A stretch of 64,000 bases of DNA from contig UCJH01000049.1 in the NCBI GenBank assembly GCA_900472785.1, positions 1 through 64,000 of the forward strand, written 5' to 3'. Source of the DNA: Hyphomicrobiales bacterium (GTDB taxonomy: Bacteria; Pseudomonadota; Alphaproteobacteria; Rhizobiales; Rhizobiaceae). Position 1 is the stretch's first letter. Each line of letters starts with the position of its first letter. The translations under genes were made by a program, and so were the position numbers. The notes beneath the pieces are model-generated. The model was not told the origin of the DNA. It saw only the letters and a program-made list of their open reading frames with translations, and searched no databases. Positions 55,934 to 64,000 of this stretch are shown piece by piece.

Positions 55934-56988
55934 TGGAAAAGCCCATTCGCGTCCTCGTCGCCGGCCTTGGAAACATGGGCCGCAGCCATGCGCTCGCCTA
56001 TCACAACAATCCCGGCTTCGAGATTGTCGGCCTCGTCAATCGCTCCAAGCCGACGCTTGCCCCCGCGCTTGCCGGCTACGAAATCCTTCCCGATTTCGAG
56101 GCGGCTTTGAAAGACCTGAAGCCCGACCTCTGCTCGATCTGCACCTATTCCGACAGCCATGCGGACTATGCCGTGATGGCTTTCGAAGCGGGTTGCGACG
56201 TCTTCATCGAAAAGCCATTGGCAACGACGGTTGCCGACGCAGAGCGTGTTGTGGCGGCTGCGAAGAAGGCCGGCAGGAAGCTGGTCGTCGGCTATATCCT
56301 GCGCCACCATCCGTCCTGGATCCGGCTGATCGCGGAAGCCCGCAAGCTTGGCGGCCCCTATGTCTTCCGCATGAACCTCAATCAGCAGTCGAGCGGTCCC
56401 ACCTGGATGACGCACAAGTCGCTGATGGAAACCACACCGCCGATCGTCGATTGCGGCGTGCATTATGTCGACGTCATGTGCCAGATCACCGACGCCAAGG
56501 CCGTCGAGGTGCGCGGCATGGGCCTGCGCCTCTCGAACGAGATCGCTGATGACATGTACAATTACGGCCATCTGCAGGTGATCTACGACGACGGTTCCGT
56601 CGGCTGGTACGAGGCCGGCTGGGGTCCGATGATCTCGGAGACCGCCTTCTTCGTGAAGGATGTGATGTCGCCGAACGGCTCCGTTTCCATCGTCATGGAT
56701 CCGAATGCGAAGTCCGACGATATCGATACCCATACCAAGACCGCGGTTATCCGTATCCACAAGGCCGAAACCGGACCGGACGGCAGGTTCGTCCACAAGG
56801 ACGAAGACCTGAAGATGGACGGCGAGCCGGGCCATCAGGAACTCTGCGATTTCGAGCAGGCCTATGTGCTGAAGGCCATCACCGAAAACATCGATCTCGA
56901 ACGGCACATGAACGATGCCGTCCAGTCGCTGCGCATCTGCCTCGCGGCGGATGAGAGCGTGCGAACCGGTCAGCCGGTCAAACTTTAA
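55933..56988 (+). CDS. Gfo/Idh/MocA-family NAD(P)-dependent sugar oxidoreductase
   Basis: The 351-residue enzyme oxidises or reduces sugar derivatives. The nucleotide-binding loop is VAGLGNMGRSHALAYHNN at the start, with the catalytic EKP in DVFIEKPLATTVADAE near residue 96 and a C-terminal alpha/beta domain with IVDCGVHYVDVM near 175 that carries the usual active-site His and Asp. It is translationally coupled to the permease before it and lies before the ATPase of the same transporter, so it probably acts on the imported compound. Confidence 0.9.
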   Translation: MEKPIRVLVAGLGNMGRSHALAYHNNPGFEIVGLVNRSKPTLAPALAGYEILPDFEAALKDLKPDLCSICTYSDSHADYAVMAFEAGCDVFIEKPLATTVADAERVVAAAKKAGRKLVVGYILRHHPSWIRLIAEARKLGGPYVFRMNLNQQSSGPTWMTHKSLMETTPPIVDCGVHYVDVMCQITDAKAVEVRGMGLRLSNEIADDMYNYGHLQVIYDDGSVGWYEAGWGPMISETAFFVKDVMSPNGSVSIVMDPNAKSDDIDTHTKTAVIRIHKAETGPDGRFVHKDEDLKMDGEPGHQELCDFEQAYVLKAITENIDLERHMNDAVQSLRICLAADESVRTGQPVKL

Positions 56989-57055
56989 CAGGCATGCCCG
57001 CCCGGCCGATCATGTCGGGCGCAGGGTATGAACGACAACGAACAAGGGGCCTCAC

Positions 57056-58057
<1,002 letters not shown>

Positions 58058-58078
58058 CAGGCTCATCACAGTTTGGTG

Positions 58079-58107
58079 AAGTCTATTGTGCGGTGCATCA
58101 TAGACTT
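58079..58107 (+). terminator. inverted repeat after the ATPase gene
   Basis: AAGTCTAT (58079-58086) and ATAGACTT (58100-58107) form a perfect 8-bp inverted repeat with a 13-base loop, 21 bases after the ATPase stop. It is not followed by a T run, so it may be a weak terminator or an operator. Confidence 0.4.
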
Positions 58108-58127
58108 GCCATCCTCTGGACTTTAAC

Positions 58128-58145
58128 ATACAAAAACGTTTGTAT
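58128..58145. promoter_or_regulatory. operator candidate upstream of the RND pump
   Basis: ATACAAA-N4-TTTGTAT is a perfect 7-bp inverted repeat in a short AT-rich tract, about 140 bases upstream of the pump adaptor start. AcrR/AmeR-like TetR repressors bind AT-rich dyads of this kind, and the pump locus ends with a TetR gene. Confidence 0.5.
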
Positions 58146-58152
58146 ATTCGAA

Positions 58153-58186
58153 ATACCGGTGCGAAGAGGCCTCTCCGCACCGGTAT
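58153..58186. promoter_or_regulatory. long palindrome in the leader of the RND operon
   Basis: ATACCGGTGCG (58153-58163) and CGCACCGGTAT (58176-58186) form a perfect 11-bp inverted repeat, and the 12-base middle contains the palindrome AGAGGCCTCT. Without a T run after it, it may be a transcript-end structure of the upstream operon or a leader element of the pump genes. Confidence 0.5.
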
Positions 58187-58269
58187 CTCCGTGATTTTCC
58201 GGTATTCCGACCGCTGCCTTTCGCCTCCAAGGAAAGATCCGGCCGGCCCCTTTTGATATGGATGAACCC

Positions 58270-59484
58270 ATGCGGATGAACCGAGCGATTCTGGCTGCAA
58301 CGACGACCGCCCTTCTCGTGCTGGCCGGCTGCCAGGAAAAGGAAGAGCAGAAACAGGCGGCGCCAGCCTATCCGCCATCACAGGTTTCCGTGGTGACGAC
58401 GACGGCCGCGCCGGTGCCGATCACCAATGATCTGCCCGGCCGCATTGCTGCGACCCGTGTTTCCGAAGTTCGTCCGCGTGTCAGCGGCATCGTCATCCAG
58501 CGGGTGTTCGAGCAGGGGTCCATGGTCAAGGAAGGCGATGTACTGTATCGCATCGACCCGGCGTCGTTTCAGGTGCAGGTCGAAAGCGCGGAAGGCACGC
58601 TGCGCCGCGCCAAGGCCGTTCAGCTTCAGGCAAAGCAGTCGGCAGACCGCCAGGAACAGTTGAAGAAATCCAACGCCGCCTCCGCCCAGCAGTTTGACGA
58701 CGCGATCGCGACGCTCGCCCAGGCCGATGCCGATGTGGCGATTGCCGAAGCCGGCCTGGCGACGGCCAGGCTCAATCTTCAATATGCAAGCGTGACTGCG
58801 CCGATCAGCGGCCGCATCGGCCGCGCGCTGATCACCGAAGGTGCGCTGGTCAGCGCCAATGGCACCGAAAACCTCGCGACCATCCAGCAGCTTGACCCGG
58901 TCTACGCCGACTTCACCCAGTCGGCGACGGATCTCATCCGTTTGCGCAAGGCGATGAAAAGCGGTGCCGTTTCCGATGGACCGAACGAGGCAAAGGTGCG
59001 TTTGCTGATGGATGACGGCAGTGCCTATCCGCATACGGGTCGCCTGCTGTTCTCCGAGGCGGCCGTCGATGAAACGACCGGCCAGGTAACGTTGCGCGGC
59101 GAATTCCCCAACCCTGACGGCGACCTTCTCCCGGGCATGTATGTCCGCGTGCTGATCGAGCAGGGCGTGGAGCAGAATGCCATCACCGTGCCTGCACAGG
59201 CGATCCAGCGCGATACCGCTGGCAATGCCCAGGTCTATGTCGTCAAGGCCGATGATACGGCCGAACTGCGCCCTGTGACGACCGGCCAGGTATCCGGCGA
59301 TCGCTGGGTCATTTCCAAGGGCCTGAACGTCGGCGAGAAGGTCATCGTCGAGGGTTTCCAGAAGGTCGGCCCCGGCGCCAAGGTCGTGCCGGCGGAATGG
59401 AAACCGGCGGCGGCGGCCACTTCGGCTGACGCCAAGCCGGCGGATGGCGAAACCAAGGCCGCACCGGCCGACGCGGCGAAGTGA
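58270..59484 (+). CDS. RND efflux periplasmic adaptor (AcrA-like lipoprotein)
   Basis: The 404-residue adaptor links the inner-membrane pump to an outer-membrane channel. A lipobox LVLAGC near residue 21 makes it a lipoprotein. The order is hairpin and lipoyl (RVSGIVIQRVFEQGSMVKEGDVLYRIDPASF), beta-barrel and membrane-proximal domains (GQVTLRGEFPNPDGDLLPGMYVRV). The tail is Ala/Pro/Lys-rich. Starts at 58258, 58270 and 58276 are all possible. The RND gene is 11 bases on. No outer-membrane factor gene is in view, so a TolC-type protein must come from elsewhere. Confidence 0.92.
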   Translation: MRMNRAILAATTTALLVLAGCQEKEEQKQAAPAYPPSQVSVVTTTAAPVPITNDLPGRIAATRVSEVRPRVSGIVIQRVFEQGSMVKEGDVLYRIDPASFQVQVESAEGTLRRAKAVQLQAKQSADRQEQLKKSNAASAQQFDDAIATLAQADADVAIAEAGLATARLNLQYASVTAPISGRIGRALITEGALVSANGTENLATIQQLDPVYADFTQSATDLIRLRKAMKSGAVSDGPNEAKVRLLMDDGSAYPHTGRLLFSEAAVDETTGQVTLRGEFPNPDGDLLPGMYVRVLIEQGVEQNAITVPAQAIQRDTAGNAQVYVVKADDTAELRPVTTGQVSGDRWVISKGLNVGEKVIVEGFQKVGPGAKVVPAEWKPAAAATSADAKPADGETKAAPADAAK

Positions 59485-59495
59485 GGATCTGATCG

Positions 59496-62400
59496 ATGCC
59501 CAGTTTCTTTATCGATCGCCCGATCTTCGCCTGGGTCGTTGCGATCTTCATCCTGCTGGCAGGGGTGATCTCGATCCCGCTGCTGCCGATCTCGCAATAT
59601 CCGAATGTCGCGCCGCCGCAGATCTCGATCAACACGACCTATCCCGGCGCCTCGTCGGAGGAGACCTACCAGAGCGTCAGCCGTCTCATCGAGAACGAGC
59701 TGAACGGCATTGACGGTCTGCAGTATTTCGAATCGACCTCGAGCTCGGCGGGCTCCGTCAGCATCGACGTGACCTTTGCACCGGGCACGGATTCCGGCGA
59801 TGCCGCAATCGATGTGCAGAACCGCGTCCGCCGTGTCGAGCCGCGCCTGCCCGATTCCGTGCGGCAGCAGGGCATCGAGGTCGAGGAAGCCGGCTCCGGC
59901 TTCCTGATGATCGTGGCGCTGACCTCGACCGACGGGTCGATGGATGCAGTCGCGCTCGGCGACTATCTCAGCCGCAACGTCCTCAACGAAGTGCAGCGCG
60001 TCGAAGGCGTCGGCCGGGCGCAGCTGTTCTCGACCGAACGCTCGATGCGCATCTGGCTCGATCCCGACAAGATGGTCGGCCTCAACCTGACGACCGGCGA
60101 TGTCACCACGGCGATCAGCGCCCAGAATGCCCAGATCGCCTCCGGCAGCATCGGCGCGCAGCCGAACCCGATCAACCAGCAGATCAGCGCATCGGTGCTG
60201 GTCAAGGGACAGCTGACCTCGGCCGAGGAATTCGGCGCGATCGTGCTGCGGGCCAATCCGGACGGGTCCGCCGTTCGCCTGCGCGACGTTGCGCGCATCG
60301 AGATCGGCGGCCAAAGCTATTCGTTCTCGACCCGTCTCAACGGCAAGCCATCGGCGGCCATCGGCGTGCAGCTGACGCCGACAGGCAATGCGCTCAATAC
60401 GTCGAAGGCGATCAAGGCACGACTGGACGAACTGGCGCGGTTCTTCCCGCCGGGCGTCGAATATGCGATCCCCTACGATACCTCGCCCTTCGTGGCGATC
60501 TCGATCGAGAAGGTGCTGCACACCCTGCTCGAGGCGGTTGCGCTCGTCTTCCTCGTGATGTTCCTGTTCCTGCAGAACATCCGCTACACGATCATCCCGA
60601 CGCTTGTCGTGCCGGTGGCCCTGATGGGCACCTGCGCCGCCATGCTCGCCATGGGTTTCTCGATCAACGTCTTGACCATGTTCGGCATGGTGCTTGCCAT
60701 CGGCATCCTCGTCGACGATGCGATCATCGTCGTCGAAAACGTCGAGCGCATCATGTCGGAAGAAGGGTTGACGCCGAAGGAAGCGACGCGCAAGGCGATG
60801 AAGCAGATCACCGGCGCTGTTATCGGCATCACGCTGGTGCTGTCGGCGGTGTTCATTCCGATGGCCTTCTTCCCCGGCGCCGTCGGCGTCATCTACCAGC
60901 AGTTCTCGCTGACCATGGTCGTCTCGATCCTGTTCTCGGCGCTTCTGGCGCTGACGCTGACACCGGCGCTTTGCGGCAGTTTCCTCAAGCAGGTGCCAAA
61001 GGGCCATCACCATGCCAAGCGTGGTTTCTTCGGTCTGTTCAACCGCGGCTTCGACAGGGCCTCGCATGGCTATAGCGGCTGGGTTTCCGGCATGATCCGA
61101 CGCACCGGACGGTTCATGCTTGTTTATGTCGTGCTGCTCGGCGGCCTCGTCTATCTGTTCCTGCAACTGCCGTCGTCCTTCCTGCCGGACGAGGACCAAG
61201 GCTTCGTCATCGTCTCGATGCAGCTTCCCTCGGAAGCAACCGGCAACCGCACGACGGAGGTCATCGAACAGGCGGAGGCGATCTTCGGCAAGGAAGAGGC
61301 TGTCGATCGCATCATCGCGATCAGCGGCTTCTCCTTCTCCGGCACCGGCCAGAATGCCGGCCTCGCCTTCGTGACGCTGAAGGACTGGAGCGAGCGCGAC
61401 GAAAACAACGTGGCAAGCGCCATTGCCGGCCGCGCGTCCGGTGCTATGAGCCAGATCAAGGATGCGATTGCCTTTGCGCTGTCGCCGCCGCCGATCCAGG
61501 GTCTCGGCACCACCAATGGCTTTGCCTTCCGCCTGCAGGATCGCGGTGGCCTGGGTGCGGTGGCGCTCGCTTCGGCGCGCGATCAGCTCCTTGGTCTGGC
61601 CGCGCAGAGCCAGATCGTCTCCGGCGTGCGCGTCGACGGTCTGCCCGATGCCGCCCGGGTCGACCTCATCATCGATCGCGAGAAGGCCAACACGTTCGGC
61701 GTGGCCTTTGCCGACATCAACGCAACGATCTCGACCAATCTCGGATCGAGCTATGTCAACGACTTCCCGAACGCCGGCCGTCTGCAGCGCGTAACCGTCC
61801 AGGCGGACGAGAACAAGCGCATGCAGACCAGCGATCTCCTGAAGCTCAACGTGCGCAATTCCAACGGCGGCATGGTGCCGATCTCCGCCTTTGCCCATGT
61901 CGAATGGAAGAGCGGCCCGACCCAGACGATCGGCTATAACGGCTATCCGGCGGTGCGCATCAGCGGCCAGTCCAATCCGGGTTTCTCGTCCGGTGAAGCG
62001 ATTGCCGAGATGGAGCGTCTGGCCGGACAGCTGCCCCCCGGCTTCGGCTATGAATGGACCGGTCAGTCGCGCGAGGAAATCGCCTCGGGCACGCAGGCGC
62101 CGCTGCTTGTCGGCCTCTCCTGCCTGCTGATCTTCCTGTGCCTGGCTGCGCTCTATGAAAGCTGGAGTATCCCGGTCGCGGTGATGATGGTGGTGCCGCT
62201 CGGCGTCATCGGCTCGGTTCTTGCCGTCTTGATGCGCGACATGTCGAACGACGTCTACTTCAAGGTCGGCCTGATCGCGATCATCGGTCTCTCGGCCAAG
62301 AACGCGATCCTGATCATCGAGTTCGCCAAGGAACTGCGCGAAGGCGGCAAGTCGCTGCTGGATGCTACGGTCGAGGCGGCGCATCTGCGATTCCGGCCGA

Positions 62401-62642
62401 TCCTGATGACGTCGCTTGCCTTCACGCTCGGGGTGCTGCCGCTTGCCATCGCCACCGGCGCAAGCTCCGGAAGCCAGCGGGCGATCGGCACCGGCGTCAT
62501 GGGTGGCATGATCTCGGCGACGATACTGGCGATCTTCTTCGTGCCGGTCTTCTTCGTCTTCATCGCCAGGCTCTTCGATAGGCGCAAGAAGACGGAAGCG
62601 GAGACTACACCAACGACACCTGCACCCGCCGCCGGCGAATAA
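59496..62642 (+). CDS. RND multidrug efflux pump, HAE1 type (AcrB-like)
   Basis: The 1048-residue inner-membrane proton antiporter has twelve helices and two large periplasmic loops. The proton-relay Asp pair is in GILVDDAIIVVENVERI near residue 405, and the relay Lys is in IGLSAKNAILIIEFAKEL near 935. The start MPSFFIDRPIFAWVVAIFILLAGV and DFNGIDGLQYFESTSSSAG-type porter motif are typical of AcrB. The length matches. It follows the adaptor directly. Confidence 0.96.
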   Translation: MPSFFIDRPIFAWVVAIFILLAGVISIPLLPISQYPNVAPPQISINTTYPGASSEETYQSVSRLIENELNGIDGLQYFESTSSSAGSVSIDVTFAPGTDSGDAAIDVQNRVRRVEPRLPDSVRQQGIEVEEAGSGFLMIVALTSTDGSMDAVALGDYLSRNVLNEVQRVEGVGRAQLFSTERSMRIWLDPDKMVGLNLTTGDVTTAISAQNAQIASGSIGAQPNPINQQISASVLVKGQLTSAEEFGAIVLRANPDGSAVRLRDVARIEIGGQSYSFSTRLNGKPSAAIGVQLTPTGNALNTSKAIKARLDELARFFPPGVEYAIPYDTSPFVAISIEKVLHTLLEAVALVFLVMFLFLQNIRYTIIPTLVVPVALMGTCAAMLAMGFSINVLTMFGMVLAIGILVDDAIIVVENVERIMSEEGLTPKEATRKAMKQITGAVIGITLVLSAVFIPMAFFPGAVGVIYQQFSLTMVVSILFSALLALTLTPALCGSFLKQVPKGHHHAKRGFFGLFNRGFDRASHGYSGWVSGMIRRTGRFMLVYVVLLGGLVYLFLQLPSSFLPDEDQGFVIVSMQLPSEATGNRTTEVIEQAEAIFGKEEAVDRIIAISGFSFSGTGQNAGLAFVTLKDWSERDENNVASAIAGRASGAMSQIKDAIAFALSPPPIQGLGTTNGFAFRLQDRGGLGAVALASARDQLLGLAAQSQIVSGVRVDGLPDAARVDLIIDREKANTFGVAFADINATISTNLGSSYVNDFPNAGRLQRVTVQADENKRMQTSDLLKLNVRNSNGGMVPISAFAHVEWKSGPTQTIGYNGYPAVRISGQSNPGFSSGEAIAEMERLAGQLPPGFGYEWTGQSREEIASGTQAPLLVGLSCLLIFLCLAALYESWSIPVAVMMVVPLGVIGSVLAVLMRDMSNDVYFKVGLIAIIGLSAKNAILIIEFAKELREGGKSLLDATVEAAHLRFRPILMTSLAFTLGVLPLAIATGASSGSQRAIGTGVMGGMISATILAIFFVPVFFVFIARLFDRRKKTEAETTPTTPAPAAGE

Positions 62643-62647
62643 TATCG

Positions 62648-62677
62648 AAAGGCCCGTCCCACGGCGGGCCTTTCTCT
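62648..62677 (+). terminator. rho-independent terminator after the RND gene
   Basis: AAAGGCCCG (62648-62656) and CGGGCCTTT (62665-62673) form a perfect 9-bp stem with an 8-base loop, followed by CTCTT. The TetR gene starts 16 bases after it, so the stem may only partly separate pump and repressor transcription. Confidence 0.8.
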
Positions 62678-62692
62678 TAAGAAGGAGGCATC

Positions 62693-63313
62693 ATGCGCAG
62701 GACCAAGGCCGAGGCGGAAGAAACCCGGCACCGTATCCTCCATGCCGCAGAGCGGATTTTCTATGCGAAGGGCGTTTCCAACGCGACGCTGGAAGACGTT
62801 GCCGGCGAGGCGGGCGTCACGCGCGGGGCGATCTACTGGCATTTCGCCAACAAGACCGACCTTTTCCTCGCCCTCTACAATTCGGTGAAAATCCCGCAGG
62901 AAGACATGCTCGATCCGAACGACGCCGAAAGTGATGCCGACGCGCTGGCCGGGATCGAGAAAGCGGCCGGGGAATGGCTGGACGTGATGGAAAAGGACGA
63001 GCAGCGGCAGCGCATCCTGTCGATCCTGCTGCGCTGCGACTATGGCGGCGATCTCGCTCCCGTGCTGGAGCGGCAGCAGGAGGTTGACGCCCATCACACA
63101 AAGCTGCTCGTCGATGCCTTTGCCTCCGCCATGACCCGGGGCGATCTCGACGCATGCTGGACGCCGCAATCCGCGGCCAAGGCCCTGCGCTGGATGATGA
63201 AGGGGCTCTGCAGCGAATGGCTGCTTTTCGGCAAGCGCTTCGATCTCGCAGCGGAGGGACGCGAATGCCTGCGCCGCCTGTTCGGCAGTTTCCGCCGCAC
63301 GGTTGCGATTTAG
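62693..63313 (+). CDS. TetR-family repressor of the RND pump (AcrR/TtgR-like)
   Basis: The 206-residue regulator has the AcrR-type start RRTKAEAEETRHRILHAAERIF and a helix-turn-helix at about residues 30-65 (TLEDVAGEAGVTRGAIYWHFANKTDLF), followed by a helical ligand domain with LLRCDYGGDLAPVLERQQE. AAGGAGGC is an excellent ribosome site. It is encoded downstream of the pump genes instead of divergent from them, and probably binds the dyad at 58128-58145. Ligands would be pump substrates. Confidence 0.92.
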   Translation: MRRTKAEAEETRHRILHAAERIFYAKGVSNATLEDVAGEAGVTRGAIYWHFANKTDLFLALYNSVKIPQEDMLDPNDAESDADALAGIEKAAGEWLDVMEKDEQRQRILSILLRCDYGGDLAPVLERQQEVDAHHTKLLVDAFASAMTRGDLDACWTPQSAAKALRWMMKGLCSEWLLFGKRFDLAAEGRECLRRLFGSFRRTVAI

Positions 63314-63323
63314 GCCGGTGGCG

Positions 63324-64000
63324 TCAGGCCGTCGTCGACTTGAACTTGCTCATCAGATAAGGCCCGGAAAACACCGGCGGATATTTCGCGGTCTCGCCCG
63401 GTGCAAGGCAGGCATCGAGCACGGTGATCTCCGCGTTCCAGTTGGGCTGATGAAAGAATGCCAGCGATTGCCGCCGCGCCATGCCGCCATCGTCCGGTGA
63501 CGGATTGACGACGCGGTGCAGCGTCGAAACCCAGCGGTCGTTTGTCCAGCGCGCCATCAGGTCGCCGATATTGATGACGAATGCGCCCTCGACCGGCGGC
63601 ACCGCCGTCCATTGGCCGTCCGGCGTGATGATTTCCAGCCCCTTCGAGCCTGCCTGAGGCAGGAGGATGGTCAGGCTGCCATAGTCGGTGTGTGCGCCGG
63701 CGCGCAGCTGTCCGGGTTTCGGAGCGACGTGCTGCTCCGGATAGTTCAAGGCCCGAAGCGCGCTGATCGGCGCATCGATGAACCGTTCGAAATGGTTTTC
63801 CGGAAGGTTCAGCGCCACGGCGAAGAGCCGCATGACCCTGGCGGCAAGATTTTCCAGCGCTGCATAATAGGCCGTCCAGGCATCAAAGAAACCGGCAGGC
63901 TGGGCCGGCCAGATCGTCGGGGCATAGCAGAAGGCCAGCGCGTCCGGATCGGTGACCGAGGCCGGCTTCACGACAGGCCCGCCGTTGAAGCTCTCTTTCA
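63324..64000 (-). CDS. isopenicillin-N-synthase-type Fe(II)/2-oxoglutarate oxygenase, partial
   Basis: The frame stays open to the window edge, so the N-terminus is missing; 225 residues are seen. The iron-binding facial triad is His and Asp in HTDYGSLTILLPQ and the distal His in VSTLHRVVNP. The 2-oxoglutarate-binding Arg and Ser are in RRQSLAFFHQPN. The region before shows KESFNGGPVVKP, typical of the group. Substrates range over amino acids, peptides and small metabolites. It is convergent with the TetR gene, 10 bases apart. Confidence 0.9.
   Translation of the reverse strand, partial: KESFNGGPVVKPASVTDPDALAFCYAPTIWPAQPAGFFDAWTAYYAALENLAARVMRLFAVALNLPENHFERFIDAPISALRALNYPEQHVAPKPGQLRAGAHTDYGSLTILLPQAGSKGLEIITPDGQWTAVPPVEGAFVINIGDLMARWTNDRWVSTLHRVVNPSPDDGGMARRQSLAFFHQPNWNAEITVLDACLAPGETAKYPPVFSGPYLMSKFKSTTA

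Noticed and set aside
59235-62384. A 1049-codon minus-strand frame across the RND genes
   Set aside because: It is antisense to AcrA/AcrB-like genes with intact catalytic residues, and its composition is that of a shadow frame.

Overview
The window reads as a high-GC alphaproteobacterial segment, most likely from a Rhizobiaceae genome (Rhizobium/Agrobacterium/Ensifer type). The grounds are the many CUT1-type sugar ABC transporters, a REP-like palindromic repeat of the kind seen in Rhizobiales, a CHASE2-type nucleotidyl cyclase, and dense genes with ATGA/TAATG overlaps. I saw no rRNA, tRNA, CRISPR array, insertion sequence or phage gene. Most of it looks like ordinary metabolic and transport gene content. 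No replication or transfer genes show whether it is chromosome, chromid or plasmid.

1-8 kb: a possible truncated gene end and a terminator, then about 0.75 kb without a convincing gene but with an FNR/FixK-like dyad. A minus-strand cluster follows: cytochrome P460-type protein, four-helix DUF4405-like membrane protein, and a Tat-exported aldo/keto reductase, headed by a LysR regulator. The divergent gene is a cytoplasmic paralogue of the exported reductase. Small proteins follow (VOC, two membrane proteins, an unknown, an NTF2-like fold). 8-21.7 kb, all on the minus strand: a DeoR-led deoxyribose/ribose operon (deoC, two-module aldehyde dehydrogenase, FucU/RbsD mutarotase, PfkB kinase). A CUT1 ABC transporter follows, with two repeated operator-like boxes upstream and a 40-codon leader ORF, and then a dimethylglycine/sarcosine dehydrogenase-like flavoprotein. 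21.9-26.9 kb: Kup potassium transporter, ABC-F ATPase, a 93-residue unknown and a TetR regulator sharing an operator-rich promoter.

26.9-33.2 kb is the most unusual part. A membrane CHASE2 class III cyclase is translationally coupled to a 1211-residue FecR-TPR-beta-barrel outer-membrane protein. Divergent from them is a small three-helix membrane protein resembling PycTM (formerly DUF5706), the effector family of Pycsar defence. This could be an envelope-sensing cyclic-nucleotide circuit with a PycTM-like output.

33.4-41.7 kb: a full kdp operon (kdpF-A-B-C-D-E) with two extra small membrane ORFs, one before kdpF and one between kdpA and kdpB. 41.7-44.3 kb: aminotransferase, DauR/YheO-like regulator and a CysZ/EI24-like membrane protein. 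44.5-58.1 kb: an amino-sugar/peptidoglycan-sugar catabolic region with amidase, ROK kinase and CutC facing NagA, a SIS protein, a GntR regulator and a BadF-type kinase. Divergent from these are a MurQ-like etherase and a second CUT1 ABC transporter with a Gfo/Idh/MocA dehydrogenase. Repeated GGTAT boxes in the divergent promoter are the likely operator. 58.2-64 kb: an RND efflux pump (AcrA- and AcrB-like) with a TetR regulator, and the 3' part of an isopenicillin-N-synthase-type Fe(II)/2-oxoglutarate oxygenase cut by the window edge.
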